Source of the DNA: a bacterium
Lineage (GTDB): Bacteria; SZUA-79; Acidulodesulfobacterales; Acidulodesulfobacteraceae
DNA: 64,000 nucleotides
NCBI GenBank assembly: GCA_021850985.1
Contig: JAJZJX010000003.1
Span: 1-64,000, forward strand
Direction: 5' to 3'
In this document: one piece after another, positions 25,743-35,657 of the stretch
Numbering within the stretch: position 1 is the stretch's first letter
Layout of the letters: each line of letters begins with the position of its first letter
Made by a program: the position numbers and the translations under genes
Notes under the pieces: model-generated
What the model saw: only the letters and a program-made list of their open reading frames with translations
The model's database searches: none
Told to the model about the DNA's origin: nothing

Positions 25743-27437
25743 TTACGCCGTTTTAAACATTCTTACCATACTTGATAAATCCACCGCCATTTTAGCAAGC
25801 TCTTCCGAAGAAGCTATGACCTGCCTCGAACCCGCCTGGGCGCTGTCCTGGGCTTTGATTATTTCTTCGGAGGAAAGAGATATCTCTTCGCTGACCTGGG
25901 ACTGCTCTTCGGAGGCCGCGGCAATCTGCGTTATCATCTCTTTGAGTTTTATCATCAAAGAGTTTATGTTGGATATGGCTTCGGCGGACTTTCCGGCAAT
26001 CTCCGCTCCTTTTGAGACTTCTTCTTTTCCTTTCTGCATAGAAACGACGGCATCCTGCGTGTTTCTCTGGATGCTGAGTATCATAGATTCTATCTCTTTT
26101 GTAGCTTTTGTGGTTCTTTCGGCTAATTTTCTTACTTCGTCCGCGACTACGGCAAACCCTCTTCCCTGTTCTCCTGCTCTGGCGGCTTCTATGGCGGCGT
26201 TTAAGGCAAGAAGGTTGGTCTGGTCGGCTATGTCGTTTATTACGCCTATGATTTCCCCGATTTTTTCCGAAGAAGAACCCAGTTCGGTAATGGTCACGGA
26301 AACGGCGGATACGGTCTTTTCTATGTTTTTCATCTCGCGCGCAACGTCCTGAACGGACTTCGTGCCGTAATCGACGACTTTTTCGGTTTCCTGTGCCTTC
26401 TGGGCGGAAGAGGAAGAGTTCTTGGCTACTTCTATGATAGCTATCGACATCTGTTTAATGGATTCTATTATGCGGGACGCTTTTTCCCTCATCTGTTCTA
26501 TTGTTTTTTCGAACTCTCTGGAAGAGGAATTCAGCTGTTCGGACTGAGAGCTTAAAGAGTTGGAAGTGTTGACTATGCCTTTTACGTTGCCGGATAAAGA
26601 ATCTACCAAGCTGTTGACCTGCTCTATGAGGACGCCTATTTCGCTTTCTTTATGGACGCCGGATATTTTGATTTTGGAGGTTAGGTCGCCGGCGGCTATC
26701 TGTTTGATTTTTGCATCGACTAAGTTCAAAACCCTGATGACGGAATTTTTAAAATATAAAATTACTATCAACGCTCCAATTAAAAATACGATAGGAAATG
26801 CTATGAATATATAATCCAACAATTTTACCTTTTTATAATATGATTTTTTTACGATGGCGTTAATCTGGGAAATCTGTGAAACCATAGGATCAAGCTGGCT
26901 TTCAAAATACTTCGTGCTCATCGCTCCGCCGAGAAGAAGAGGGTATTTCAGCAGTCTTCCGACTATCGGGCGGAATATATAAAATTTATTTTTAAGGCTT
27001 TTTAACAGCAATGCGGTTTTTTGCGACGAAAATCGGCTGAGTTTCGATTTTTGCGCGCCGAAGACCGCCTTTGATTTAACTTTTGCGAATCCCATCGTGT
27101 ATCCCGTAAGAGCGTTATTTATGTTTGAAAATAACGGTTTAGAACCTTCGGCTAATTTTAATATTTTTGCGTCGTAGGATTTTTCTATCCGCACTTTTGC
27201 TTTTTTAGATTTTACCGCACTCATTTTAAGCATTTTTATGTGGGATAAAAAAATTATCTGAAGGAGGTTTCCTTTTAAAATTTTGATGCCCGTCTGCGTA
27301 TTTGAAATTATGTCGGAGTTAACGGTTTCGGTTTTTAAACCGTTTGAATAATAGATTAAAAACAGGTTGACTACCAAGATAAAAATAAAGCCGGCAACTG
27401 CAACGAAATAAAGCTTTGATTTTAAAGTTTTAAACAT
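25743..27437 (-). CDS. Methyl-accepting chemotaxis protein
   Basis: A 564-residue inner-membrane chemoreceptor. TM1 is at residues about 8-29 ([21 protein letters not shown]), followed by a periplasmic ligand domain of about 170 residues, TM2 (about 207-228), HAMP (about 230-282) and a long cytoplasmic coiled coil. The signalling tip is intact ([35 protein letters not shown]). The ligand domain is Lys-rich and unlike a known class that I can name. No CheR-binding pentapeptide is at the C-terminus. GAGGAGGGG lies about 7 nt before the ATG. It is a lone gene with no che genes nearby. Confidence 0.93.
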   Translation of the reverse strand: MFKTLKSKLYFVAVAGFIFILVVNLFLIYYSNGLKTETVNSDIISNTQTGIKILKGNLLQIIFLSHIKMLKMSAVKSKKAKVRIEKSYDAKILKLAEGSKPLFSNINNALTGYTMGFAKVKSKAVFGAQKSKLSRFSSQKTALLLKSLKNKFYIFRPIVGRLLKYPLLLGGAMSTKYFESQLDPMVSQISQINAIVKKSYYKKVKLLDYIFIAFPIVFLIGALIVILYFKNSVIRVLNLVDAKIKQIAAGDLTSKIKISGVHKESEIGVLIEQVNSLVDSLSGNVKGIVNTSNSLSSQSEQLNSSSREFEKTIEQMREKASRIIESIKQMSIAIIEVAKNSSSSAQKAQETEKVVDYGTKSVQDVAREMKNIEKTVSAVSVTITELGSSSEKIGEIIGVINDIADQTNLLALNAAIEAARAGEQGRGFAVVADEVRKLAERTTKATKEIESMILSIQRNTQDAVVSMQKGKEEVSKGAEIAGKSAEAISNINSLMIKLKEMITQIAAASEEQSQVSEEISLSSEEIIKAQDSAQAGSRQVIASSEELAKMAVDLSSMVRMFKTA

Positions 27438-27473
27438 AAATCTTCCCCTCCTCTATGTTCAGGTTCAAGTTGT

Positions 27474-27504
27474 GACAGTGCCGGAATTAAATTCCGGCAC
27501 TGTC
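27474..27504. repeat. 31-bp perfect palindrome, family copy 1
   Basis: GACAGTGCCGGAATT, a central A, then its exact complement. Related palindromes with an AATT-x-AATT centre occur at 27715, 40424, 45035 and 53248. It sits upstream of the chemoreceptor start, so it is not that gene's terminator. Confidence 0.7.
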
Positions 27505-27582
27505 GTATAATAGTTTTGCAAATTTTTATTTCTTCTTTATACAATCGGCATTATATAAAAAAACTATAACGGCTGACCGATC

Positions 27583-27673
27583 GGAAAAGGTGTCAGATTA
27601 ATTTTTTTTGGAAACATTTTCTCGATAATTTAACTATTTTATATGCAAAAAAATAAGATCTGACGTCTTTTCC
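27583..27673. mobile_element. MITE/REP-like hairpin element, copy B
   Basis: A 91-bp element with ends GGAAAAGGTGTCAGA and TCTGACGTCTTTTCC as imperfect inverted repeats. Its reverse complement is very close to copy C (40937-41025), including the inner GCATATAAAATAGTTAAATT. It is flanked by direct copies of CAATCGGCATTATATAAA (from 27542 and from 27677). Confidence 0.7.
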
Positions 27674-27714
27674 TCTCAATCGGCATTATATAAAATAAAA
27701 AAACTATAGTTGTT

Positions 27715-27743
27715 ACGGGGACAGAATTGAATTCCGTCCCCGT
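27715..27743. repeat. 29-bp palindrome, family copy 2
   Basis: ACGGGGACAGAATT-G-AATTCCGTCCCCGT; one mismatch in 14-bp arms. Confidence 0.65.
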
Positions 27744-27761
27744 AATTAAATAAATAAGCCG

Positions 27762-27790
27762 TTGTTTAAAAATATTATTTTTGTTATAAT
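27762..27790 (+). promoter_or_regulatory. Promoter of the tautomerase-aroD-pilC run
   Basis: TTGTTT (27762-27767), a 17-bp spacer and an extended perfect -10, TGTTATAAT (TATAAT at 27785-27790). It is located 55 bp before the tautomerase ATG. Confidence 0.6.
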
Positions 27791-27844
27791 TTTTTAAGCA
27801 AAATTATATATAACTATTGCAAATAAGTAAAGGAGGAAAAAATT

Positions 27845-28063
27845 ATGCCTTTCGTATCCGTTAAGATGCTCGAAGGAAGAACTAAAGAGCAGAAAAAAAA
27901 ATTAATTAAGTCTATTACCAAAAGCGTTTCGGAAAGTTTAAATATAGACGAAAATAACGTATGGGTGGTAGTGGAAGAGTTTCCTTCGGACGAATGGGGA
28001 CTGGGCGGAGAACTAGCCTGCGATAAAATAAAAGCAGGAAAGAAAAAGGAAGAAAGCAAATGA
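27845..28063 (+). CDS. 4-oxalocrotonate tautomerase-family protein
   Basis: A 72-residue member of the tautomerase superfamily, with the catalytic N-terminal proline right after the initiator Met (M-PFVSVKMLEGRTKEQKKKL) and the usual ITKSVSESLNIDENNVWVVVEE pattern. These hexameric enzymes use Pro1 as a general base; the physiological substrate is often unknown. AAGGAGG precedes the start. It overlaps aroD by ATGA, so the two are translationally coupled, which is an unexpected partnership. Confidence 0.9.
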   Translation: MPFVSVKMLEGRTKEQKKKLIKSITKSVSESLNIDENNVWVVVEEFPSDEWGLGGELACDKIKAGKKKEESK

Positions 28064-28962
28064 AACCGAGAGTCTGCATGTCGATAGGCAATACGGCATT
28101 AAAAGAAACATACGGCGCTATAGACTATGCTAAAAGCAAAGACGTCGAATTTATCGAACTTAGGTTCGATACGATTGTCGAAACTTCGCGCTTAAACTGT
28201 CCGGACGGTAAAAGCGGAGATAATTCGGACGAAGAAAGCGTTCTTACGGAAATTAAAAAAATAATTCTATACGCTAAGGATAAAGGAATTAAAACTATAG
28301 GAACAAACAGGGACGCTTTTTACGAATCAAACAGGCGGGTTTCGTTTTTGGAAAAGCAAAAATTTGCAAAACGGCGTAACGATGCAGAAATCGAAGAGAA
28401 CGGCGGTAAAAGCACTCTTAATGCAGTTAATAACATTAATGGTGCGGCGTCACAACATGAACCGGAAAGAATTAAATTTTTAAAATCGGCTATAGAAGCC
28501 GGCATTGACATATGCGATATCGAATTAGATATTTTGGAGAGGAAGACTATAAAAGATTTTATAGAATTCGCACATTCAAAAACAACGCAGGTTATTTTAT
28601 CCGTCCACGATTTTAACGGACATATAGGCCTGCTTGATGCCGTCAAATATTATTTGGATTCAAGCTATTTCGAAGCCGATTATTTTAAGCTTTCCGATAC
28701 GGTAATATCCGACGAAGACGTTTTGTCGGTTTCGGAAAAAAATATAAAAATACGCTCTATAAAATCGACGGACGAAAAAGTTTTTCCGGAATTTATAATT
28801 TTCGGAATGGGCAAAAAAGGGGCGGTTACCAGAGCGTCTTCTTTGATTAACGGCTCATATCTTGCATACTGTTCTTCTCCTTTCGGAATTACGGCTCCGG
28901 GGCAGATCGAGCCGGACGATTTATATGAAACGGTAAAATTTTTAAGCAAAACGGCGCAATAA
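28060..28962 (+). CDS. aroD: 3-dehydroquinate dehydratase, type I
   Basis: Dehydrates 3-dehydroquinate to 3-dehydroshikimate by a Schiff-base mechanism. A 300-residue TIM barrel with VEFIELRFDTI near the N-terminus, VILSVHDFNG (catalytic His), DYFKLSDTV (Schiff-base Lys) and the C-terminal GKKGAVTRASSLINGSYLAYCS and APGQIEPDDL. An insertion of about 50 residues (about 90-140, Arg/Asn/Glu-rich) makes it longer than the usual 220-250. Coupled to the tautomerase gene; aroB is at 2580. Confidence 0.92.
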   Translation: MKPRVCMSIGNTALKETYGAIDYAKSKDVEFIELRFDTIVETSRLNCPDGKSGDNSDEESVLTEIKKIILYAKDKGIKTIGTNRDAFYESNRRVSFLEKQKFAKRRNDAEIEENGGKSTLNAVNNINGAASQHEPERIKFLKSAIEAGIDICDIELDILERKTIKDFIEFAHSKTTQVILSVHDFNGHIGLLDAVKYYLDSSYFEADYFKLSDTVISDEDVLSVSEKNIKIRSIKSTDEKVFPEFIIFGMGKKGAVTRASSLINGSYLAYCSSPFGITAPGQIEPDDLYETVKFLSKTAQ

Positions 28963-28991
28963 AACTATCTAAAAAGAATATAATATTCATT

Positions 28992-30206
28992 ATGGCTATT
29001 TATAATTACAGGGCAAAAGATAGGCATGGCGAATTCGTTACCGGCAAGATAGAATCTTCTACTTTGGTTTTAGCGGAAAAGCAGATAGAGGAATTGAAGC
29101 TGATACCTATATCTATAGAAGAAGCTTCAAGTTTTTATCTTAAAGATTTTTTTCCGGCATTTTACGATGTTACCAAAAAAGACGTAGTAGTTTTTTCGAG
29201 ACAGCTTGCCGTTCTTTACCAGTCGGGCGTGCCCATAAGCAAAAGCCTCGGATTGTTAATAGAATTTACGAGAAACAGAAAATTTAAAGAAGTTCTGGGC
29301 GGGGTTAAGTTTGACGTAGAAAACGGAATGACTTTATCTAAAAGTTTAGCCAAGCATCCTAAAATTTTTTCGGAAATTTACGTCGATATGGTTGAAATCG
29401 GGGAATCGAGCGGTCTTTTATACGATACGCTGGTAAAATTAGCTCTTTTGACTGAAAAAGAAATAACCGTAAAGACTAAAGTCAAAAGAGCCGCGTTTTA
29501 TCCGAAGATAGTCGTTTCCTTAATCGTAATAGCGTTAATAATTTTTTTAGGTTTTATAATGCCCAGATTTACGTCTTTTTATAATAAATTTAACGTAAAA
29601 CTTCCTATAGAAACTAAAGTCCTTGTGGATTTATCAAATTTTACGGTAAACGAATGGATGCCGTTATTTATTGCGGCTGTTATACTTATTTCAGCCGCGG
29701 CAATTTATTTAAATTCCTCTTACGGAAGACCGCTGTGGGATAAATGCAAACTTAAGATGCCGATATTCGGGACGATTTTTTATAAATCGGCGATGAGCAG
29801 ATTCGTCAGAATATTCGGACTTTTATATAAAAGCGGACTGCCCGTCAATAAAGTTTTTGAATTAGTAAAAAACGAGACCGGCAACAAATTTATTTTAAAT
29901 AAAATAGACGATATTCAAACAGATGTTTCAAAAGGTAAATCCATAACGGAGAGTTTTAAAAATTCCGAAATATTTTCCGGTATAATTATACAGATGTTAA
30001 GCATAGGAGAAGAAACGGGACAGATAGACGAAATGCTTGCCAGAGTAGCAGACTATTTCGACGAAGAGTTAGACCACCGCATAAGCATGCTCCATGCCAG
30101 CATAGAGCCCGTCTTTCTTACCGTAATTTTCGGCACCGTTTTATTTATTATACTCGCTATATACCTGCCGGCTTTCGATATTATAAATTTTGCAAAAAAA
30201 GGTTGA
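28992..30206 (+). CDS. Type IV pilus / type II secretion inner-membrane platform protein
   Basis: 404 residues with two T2SF domains (about 65-190 and 270-390). The N-terminus IYNYRAKDRHGEFVTGKIE is the PilC/GspF signature, SRQLAVLYQSGVPISKSL opens the first domain and SMLHASIEPVFLTVIFGTVLFIILAIYLPAFDI ends the last. Three hydrophobic segments are visible. It anchors the assembly ATPase and pilin polymerisation. No other pil or gsp genes are beside it, so PilC and GspF cannot be separated. Confidence 0.92.
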   Translation: MAIYNYRAKDRHGEFVTGKIESSTLVLAEKQIEELKLIPISIEEASSFYLKDFFPAFYDVTKKDVVVFSRQLAVLYQSGVPISKSLGLLIEFTRNRKFKEVLGGVKFDVENGMTLSKSLAKHPKIFSEIYVDMVEIGESSGLLYDTLVKLALLTEKEITVKTKVKRAAFYPKIVVSLIVIALIIFLGFIMPRFTSFYNKFNVKLPIETKVLVDLSNFTVNEWMPLFIAAVILISAAAIYLNSSYGRPLWDKCKLKMPIFGTIFYKSAMSRFVRIFGLLYKSGLPVNKVFELVKNETGNKFILNKIDDIQTDVSKGKSITESFKNSEIFSGIIIQMLSIGEETGQIDEMLARVADYFDEELDHRISMLHASIEPVFLTVIFGTVLFIILAIYLPAFDIINFAKKG

Positions 30207-30347
30207 TATTTAATATACAAAAATGATAATATTATTATATATTGATATTCATATATATGATATTATATATTATTTAACATACAACAAATAACCTAACCGA
30301 TATAAATTTCAGAATTGCGAAAATAAGATATTAAAGGGGTGCAGTCG

Positions 30348-31424
30348 ATGAGAAAAAAAAGAATATTTTACGGTATTTTAACTACGGCTTTTATAATGGC
30401 GGTTTTGTCATTATCGTTAAGCGGATGCTCGGAAAAATCCGCTTATAAAGAAAAAGCCGAAAATAAAATATCCGCCGCCGCTTATAAAACCGAATATACT
30501 TCAATGCCTAATTTCCTTAAATCTCCGGGCAATACGGATTCTTTAAACAATACGGCTATTTCCGCGCATATAATGGGTTACGTTGTCATGGAAGACGTTC
30601 ATCAGGGCCAGCCGGTTAGCAGGGGAGAACTTTTGTTGAAATTAAGCGCGCCTGAAATCGCTTCAAAATATTACGCCGCTAAAGCAGGATTTGTCGATGC
30701 AAAAAAAACTTTTGACAGAATTAAAAGATTATACGCCGAAAATTCGGTTTCGCGCCAGACATACGACAATACGCTTATGCAGTATAACGTTGCGAAGGCA
30801 GATTTAAACGAAGCCGGAAGTTATTTGAATTATAAAAACATATATTCTCCTATAAACGGAATTATCGTTAAAAAGAACATTTCAATGGGCGACCTTGTTG
30901 CGCCGGGGCAGATGCTTCTTATGATACAGGGAGTTAAAAATTTAGAATTCAAGACTTCCGTGAACGTGAAATATTACGATAAAATTAAAAACGGCGGCGG
31001 CGTAAATCTGAAATTTTCGTCTATAAATAAGACTATAAAAGGAAAAATAACATCCGTCGTCCGCTCTGCAAGTCCTTACTCCCACTCGGTTTTAATAAGG
31101 ATTTCCATATCAAAATCAGATATGGACGGGCTGATGCCGGGAATGTACGGGGTGGCTTATTTTAAAATAGGCATGGAAAAAGCTTTGATAGTCCCTAAAG
31201 ACGCCGTAGTCAGAAGGCTCGGCATAACCGGCGTGTATATCGAGGGCAAATCCGGACGGGTTATGTTTCAGCCGGTAAATAAAGGACCTGTTTATAAGAA
31301 AAAATTCATCGTAATTTTAAACGGATTAAATCCTGGAATGACCGTTATAACCGGTAAATTAAATAAAATAGATATAGGCGATTACGTAAGTCCAGACTTT
31401 GCGGCTGCTTCAGGAAATAAATAA
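30348..31424 (+). CDS. RND efflux periplasmic adaptor (membrane fusion lipoprotein)
   Basis: 358 residues from ATG 30348, with AAAGGGG 8 nt upstream; an in-frame GTG at 30339 lies within that site. The signal peptide ends in a lipobox-like LSGC, so it is probably a lipoprotein. Then come the biotinyl-lipoyl half (SAHIMGYVVMEDVHQGQPV), an alpha-hairpin (about 100-150), the second lipoyl half (YSPINGIIVKKNISMGDLVAPG) and beta-barrel regions. It links the RND permease to an outer-membrane channel. It is followed by the permease; no TolC-like gene is adjacent. Confidence 0.9.
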   Translation: MRKKRIFYGILTTAFIMAVLSLSLSGCSEKSAYKEKAENKISAAAYKTEYTSMPNFLKSPGNTDSLNNTAISAHIMGYVVMEDVHQGQPVSRGELLLKLSAPEIASKYYAAKAGFVDAKKTFDRIKRLYAENSVSRQTYDNTLMQYNVAKADLNEAGSYLNYKNIYSPINGIIVKKNISMGDLVAPGQMLLMIQGVKNLEFKTSVNVKYYDKIKNGGGVNLKFSSINKTIKGKITSVVRSASPYSHSVLIRISISKSDMDGLMPGMYGVAYFKIGMEKALIVPKDAVVRRLGITGVYIEGKSGRVMFQPVNKGPVYKKKFIVILNGLNPGMTVITGKLNKIDIGDYVSPDFAAASGNK

Positions 31425-31526
31425 TTTAACTCATAAAAAATTTAACCGGCAAATAAACCGGCAGCCTGAAGATAAACGGCATTGACTTAAAAGAAATAAA
31501 AGAAACATAAGGAGTTTTATAAATAG

Positions 31527-34500
31527 ATGAATAAAAATTTCAACGCTAAAATTACCGAATATTTCATAGAAAATAAAATCACGTTACTTCTTATATTATT
31601 CATAATCGGTTTCGGAATAATAGCGGTTATGTTGACTCCGAGGCAGTATAATCCCCAGATTATAGTTCCCGCCGCCAACGTAATAGTCAGGTTTCCCGGG
31701 GCAAGCGCCGAGCAGGTTAAGAATTTGGTCACAAAGCCTTTAGAAAGAAAAATGTGGCAGATTCCGGGCGTAAAGCATGTTTATTCCATATCTATGAATT
31801 CCGAGTCTATAGTTACCGTGCAGTTTCACGTAAATGCAAGCCGCGACAAAAGCCTAGTCGATATTTATAATAAAGTCTTTTCAAACTTGGATGAAATTCC
31901 GAAAGGAGTAATGCGTCCGCTTATAAAACCGATTGACGTAAATCACGTTCCTATTCTCGACATTACGTTATGGAGCAAAAAATACGATGCGGGGTATCTG
32001 ACGACTATTGCAAACAGAATATTGTTCAAATTAGATTCCGTTAAAGGAACCGGCGTTACATTTTTAAACGGGGCGAGATACAAACAGCTTAATGTATATC
32101 TAAATCCTGTAAAAATGGCAGCATACAACGTTTCTCCGCTTATGATAGCGCAGGAACTTAAAAACACTAACGTTAATATGCCTGCAGGTTTTTTAAGGAA
32201 CGACAATAAGAAAACATTTATTGCCGCCGGCGGATATTTCCATCACGCAAGGTCGGTTAAAAACTTTATAATATCGGTTTATAACGGAAAACCGGTTTAT
32301 TTAAAAGACGTCGCAAAGGTCAAAGCTTCATATAAACCTTTAAATTTTTTATCGGAAATAGGATTCGGCAGTCATTACAGGAAAATTAACGCAAACGACA
32401 GAATAATAAAAGGTGCTAAGGGCGTTTATCCTGCGGTTACTATAGCCGTCGCTAAAAGAAGGGGCAAAAATGCTGTTACCGTCGTCGATAACGTTGTTGC
32501 CAAGTTCCGCAGAATAGCCGAAACAAGCCTGCCCGCGGGAGTTCATTATACTATAACCAGAAACGACGGCAAAAAGGCGAACAATGCCGTAAATAAACTG
32601 CTGTTTCATTTAATTATAAGCATAATCATTGTAATAGTCCTGCTTCTGCTTATACTGGGCTGGAGAGAAGCTTTTATAGTAGCTTTTACGATTCCGCTTA
32701 TGCTTTTTTTAACCCTCGGCATTGCATATGTTTTTCATCAGACGCTGAACAGAATTACGCTGTTTGCGCTTATCCTTTCTTTAGGACTTTTAGTCGATAA
32801 CGCGATCGTCGTAATAGACAACATAGAGAGGGTTTTTTCGAGGGAAAGAAACGTTCTGCCGACATATGCCGTGGATGCGGTAAACGAAATAGGAAATCCT
32901 AATTTTTTTGCGACCCTTGCGGTTATATCTTCTTTTATTCCTATGCTTTTTGTCGGAGGCATGATGGGTCCGTATATGAGGCCTATTCCTTTTAACGTGC
33001 CTATAGCAATGCTGGTTTCTTTATTTGTGGCTCTTACGGTAGTTCCCTGGTTTTATCTTAAATTAATGGCAAACGAAAAGGGAATGGCTCTTTTAAGGAA
33101 AAAAGAATTAAAAGAAGAAGGAAAAGACGTTAATTCCGGATTATATGCAAGAATATTAAAACCCCTGCTGTCAAGCAAAAAGAAAAGATATATTTTTATG
33201 TCGGTCATTATAATTTTATTTATTTTGGCAATGTCGCTTCCCGTTTTAAAAATTGTTAAATTTAAAATGCTTCCGGTAGCCAATACAAACACTTTTTTAA
33301 TTACGGTCAATAAACGTCCGGGTTCCACCTTTGAATCTACAAATATCGCTACGATGCACATAGTTAATTATTTAAAACGCATAAAACAGGTAAAAAATTA
33401 CGTAATTACGGTAGGCACGCCTTCCGTAATAGATTTTTCCGGTCTTTTGAGGGGAGCAAATTTTAGGAACGCAAGCTGGTATTCGGAAATAAGGGTTAAT
33501 TTAATAAATAAAGACAAAAGAAGCACTTCGTCGCATCAGCTTGTATTAAATATACTTCCTGAAGTTCATAAAATAGGAAAAGAATATAATGCCGACGTAA
33601 AAGTATTGGAAAGTCCGCCGGGACCTCCCGTAAAATCGACTATAGTCGCCGAAATATACGGCAATAATTATAAAGAGCAGGAAAAGCTTTCTAAAATAGT
33701 GGAAGCGAGGATGAAAAGAACGAGGGGCGTTACCGACGTAAATTCTTCTTATAAAAAGCGGATTAGAAAAATAATGCTTATAGTCAGAAGAAGAAAAGCG
33801 GCTCTTATGGGAATAACTACTCAAATGATAGCTCAGTCGCTTTATATTTTAAACAACGGCATGAGCGTAGGAACGATACACAAGAAAGAGCATTTGCATC
33901 AGGAAGATATATTTTTGAGAATGCCGGACGATTTCAGGACGGACGCAAATGCGTTGTCTTCGGTGTGGATTTATGCGCCGTATGCCGGAAGATTAGTGCC
34001 TTTAAATTCCGTAGTAAAAATAAAACGCGGCTATCTGCATAATATGATATATCAGAGAGATTTAAAATCCGTCGTCTATGTTTACGGAAAAGTAGTCAAA
34101 AGAAGCCCTATGTATGCAAATTTGGACCTTTTCCTGCATTTTCTAAAGCATCCGCTTCCGACAGGCTATAGAATACGCTGGGGAGGCGAATGGCACCTGA
34201 CGCTTAAAGTTTTTGCCCAGTTAGGCGCGGCTATGGGAATCGCAATTTTGCTTATTTATATATTGCTTGTCGGTTATACCGGTTCTTTTATAATACCGTT
34301 AATACTTATGGGCGCTATACCTCTTGAAATGATAGGAATAATGCCCGGTTTCGGCTTAATAGGGGTTTATTTTACGGCTACTTCCATGATAGGCGCTATT
34401 GCTCTGTCCGGCATAGTCATAAGAAATTCGCTGCTTTTGCTTGAATTTATCAACGACAAAAAAAAAGAAGGGTATAATATAATAGATTCTCTGGTAGCGG

Positions 34501-34718
34501 CGGGATCAATGAGGGCAAGACCTATTATTATAACGGCTCTTGCAGTAGTATTCGGTTCGGCTATATTAGTAACCGACCCTGTTTGGAACGGTCTGGCATG
34601 GGCTCTTATTTTCGGAATGATAGCTTCCACGACGCTTACGCTTATCGTTATTCCCGTGCTGTATTATATGATAGAAGGTAGAAGGTGGCATAAAGAAGAT
34701 ATTCACGAGAATTTGTAA
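31527..34718 (+). CDS. RND efflux permease (AcrB-like, HAE1 type)
   Basis: A 1063-residue inner-membrane proton antiporter with 12 transmembrane segments and two large periplasmic loops. Seen: TM1 (ITLLLILFIIGFGIIAVML), the porter signature FPGASAEQVKNLVTKPLE, the TM4 motif LGLLVDNAIVVIDNIERVF (the proton-relay Asp followed by Asn rather than the common Asp-Asp), and C-terminal TM11-12 (RPIIITALAVVFGSAILV..). It lacks the DFGIIVDGAVV pattern of heavy-metal CzcA pumps. The substrate is unknown. It is paired with the adaptor 100 bp upstream. Confidence 0.92.
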   Translation: MNKNFNAKITEYFIENKITLLLILFIIGFGIIAVMLTPRQYNPQIIVPAANVIVRFPGASAEQVKNLVTKPLERKMWQIPGVKHVYSISMNSESIVTVQFHVNASRDKSLVDIYNKVFSNLDEIPKGVMRPLIKPIDVNHVPILDITLWSKKYDAGYLTTIANRILFKLDSVKGTGVTFLNGARYKQLNVYLNPVKMAAYNVSPLMIAQELKNTNVNMPAGFLRNDNKKTFIAAGGYFHHARSVKNFIISVYNGKPVYLKDVAKVKASYKPLNFLSEIGFGSHYRKINANDRIIKGAKGVYPAVTIAVAKRRGKNAVTVVDNVVAKFRRIAETSLPAGVHYTITRNDGKKANNAVNKLLFHLIISIIIVIVLLLLILGWREAFIVAFTIPLMLFLTLGIAYVFHQTLNRITLFALILSLGLLVDNAIVVIDNIERVFSRERNVLPTYAVDAVNEIGNPNFFATLAVISSFIPMLFVGGMMGPYMRPIPFNVPIAMLVSLFVALTVVPWFYLKLMANEKGMALLRKKELKEEGKDVNSGLYARILKPLLSSKKKRYIFMSVIIILFILAMSLPVLKIVKFKMLPVANTNTFLITVNKRPGSTFESTNIATMHIVNYLKRIKQVKNYVITVGTPSVIDFSGLLRGANFRNASWYSEIRVNLINKDKRSTSSHQLVLNILPEVHKIGKEYNADVKVLESPPGPPVKSTIVAEIYGNNYKEQEKLSKIVEARMKRTRGVTDVNSSYKKRIRKIMLIVRRRKAALMGITTQMIAQSLYILNNGMSVGTIHKKEHLHQEDIFLRMPDDFRTDANALSSVWIYAPYAGRLVPLNSVVKIKRGYLHNMIYQRDLKSVVYVYGKVVKRSPMYANLDLFLHFLKHPLPTGYRIRWGGEWHLTLKVFAQLGAAMGIAILLIYILLVGYTGSFIIPLILMGAIPLEMIGIMPGFGLIGVYFTATSMIGAIALSGIVIRNSLLLLEFINDKKKEGYNIIDSLVAAGSMRARPIIITALAVVFGSAILVTDPVWNGLAWALIFGMIASTTLTLIVIPVLYYMIEGRRWHKEDIHENL

Positions 34719-34793
34719 AAAGAAAGGAAGATATAATTAATACAATACAATATAATATAATATATTTTTAATATAAATATCGAGGTTATTATT

Positions 34794-35555
34794 ATGCCTG
34801 TAAAATTTAATTGCGCAAACAGCTGTATTGCAGAGATAAATTTGGATTTAGACGGTAAAAGTTCGTTTAATATTACCGAAATAAACGAACTTATAAAAAT
34901 ATTCGAATCTAATTTAGAAAAAGAAATCGATTTAAAAGCTGTCGTAATTAAAAGTACAAACCCCGATTATTTCGCTACAGGACCTGAAATTAAAGAAATA
35001 GCCGGATTGGACAGGGAAGGCGCAAGATATTACGTGACCCTTCTTAACGTATTGACTAAGCATATTTCCGAATCGTCCGTGCCTGTTGTATGCATTATAA
35101 ACGGCGCCGTCAGCGGTATAGGGCTTGATATAGTTTCTTCGTGCGATTTCAGGCTTGCCGGACCGAAGGCGTCGTTCGCCGATTTGTCTTCCAAATACGG
35201 AATATTGTATCCCTCCCATATTATTTTAAGACTGTCTTTTTTAATAGGAGTGCAGAAAACTAAAGAAATTTTGTTAAGTTCTAAAATATATACCGCAGAG
35301 GAAATGTACGGAATTAATTTCTTAGCAGATTATTTTAACGGGGAAAATTTCGAAAAAGGAGTTAACGGATTTATTGAAAATTTTAAAAGTCTTTCCATTG
35401 ATTCATTACGGCTTAAGAAAAAATTATTTATAGATTTATGGAAAAACTATCTTAAAAACAATCAGCTTCCTGCAGAAGAGATTTTTTCGGAAATTTTAAA
35501 AGAAGGTAAAGACTGGAAAAAATCGGTAAAAGATTTTTACGGCGATTCCCTCTAA
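34794..35555 (+). CDS. Enoyl-CoA hydratase/isomerase-family (crotonase-fold) protein
   Basis: 253 residues. A crotonase core is visible: AVVIKSTNPDYFATGPEIKEI in place of the canonical FxAGxD oxyanion segment, and CIINGAVSGIGLDIVSSCDFRLAGPKASFADLSSKYG for the second oxyanion strand. The acidic catalytic residues of enoyl-CoA hydratases are not clear, so the reaction (hydration, isomerisation or thioester chemistry) is open. It sits 103 bp before the lipoyl-carrier genes on the same strand. A promoter lies between, so co-function is an inference. Confidence 0.8.
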   Translation: MPVKFNCANSCIAEINLDLDGKSSFNITEINELIKIFESNLEKEIDLKAVVIKSTNPDYFATGPEIKEIAGLDREGARYYVTLLNVLTKHISESSVPVVCIINGAVSGIGLDIVSSCDFRLAGPKASFADLSSKYGILYPSHIILRLSFLIGVQKTKEILLSSKIYTAEEMYGINFLADYFNGENFEKGVNGFIENFKSLSIDSLRLKKKLFIDLWKNYLKNNQLPAEEIFSEILKEGKDWKKSVKDFYGDSL

Positions 35556-35581
35556 TTATTTTTGAATTTTTTGCGATATAC

Positions 35582-35610
35582 TTGAGAATAAGAAAAAATT
35601 ATAGTATTAT
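35582..35610 (+). promoter_or_regulatory. Promoter of the lipoyl-carrier operon
   Basis: TTGAGA (35582-35587), a 17-bp spacer and TATTAT (35605-35610); the expected start is about 40 nt before the first lipoyl-carrier ATG, which has its own AAGGAGG. Confidence 0.55.
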
Positions 35611-35657
35611 ATAACTAATTCAATTCAATTTAATATAAAATTAAGGAGGAATTTATT

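Noticed and set aside
31527-34718. A heavy-metal (CzcA-type) efflux pump
   Set aside because: The TM4 motif is LVDNAIVVIDN, typical of drug-type RND pumps, and not the DFGxxVDGAVVM pattern of metal pumps.
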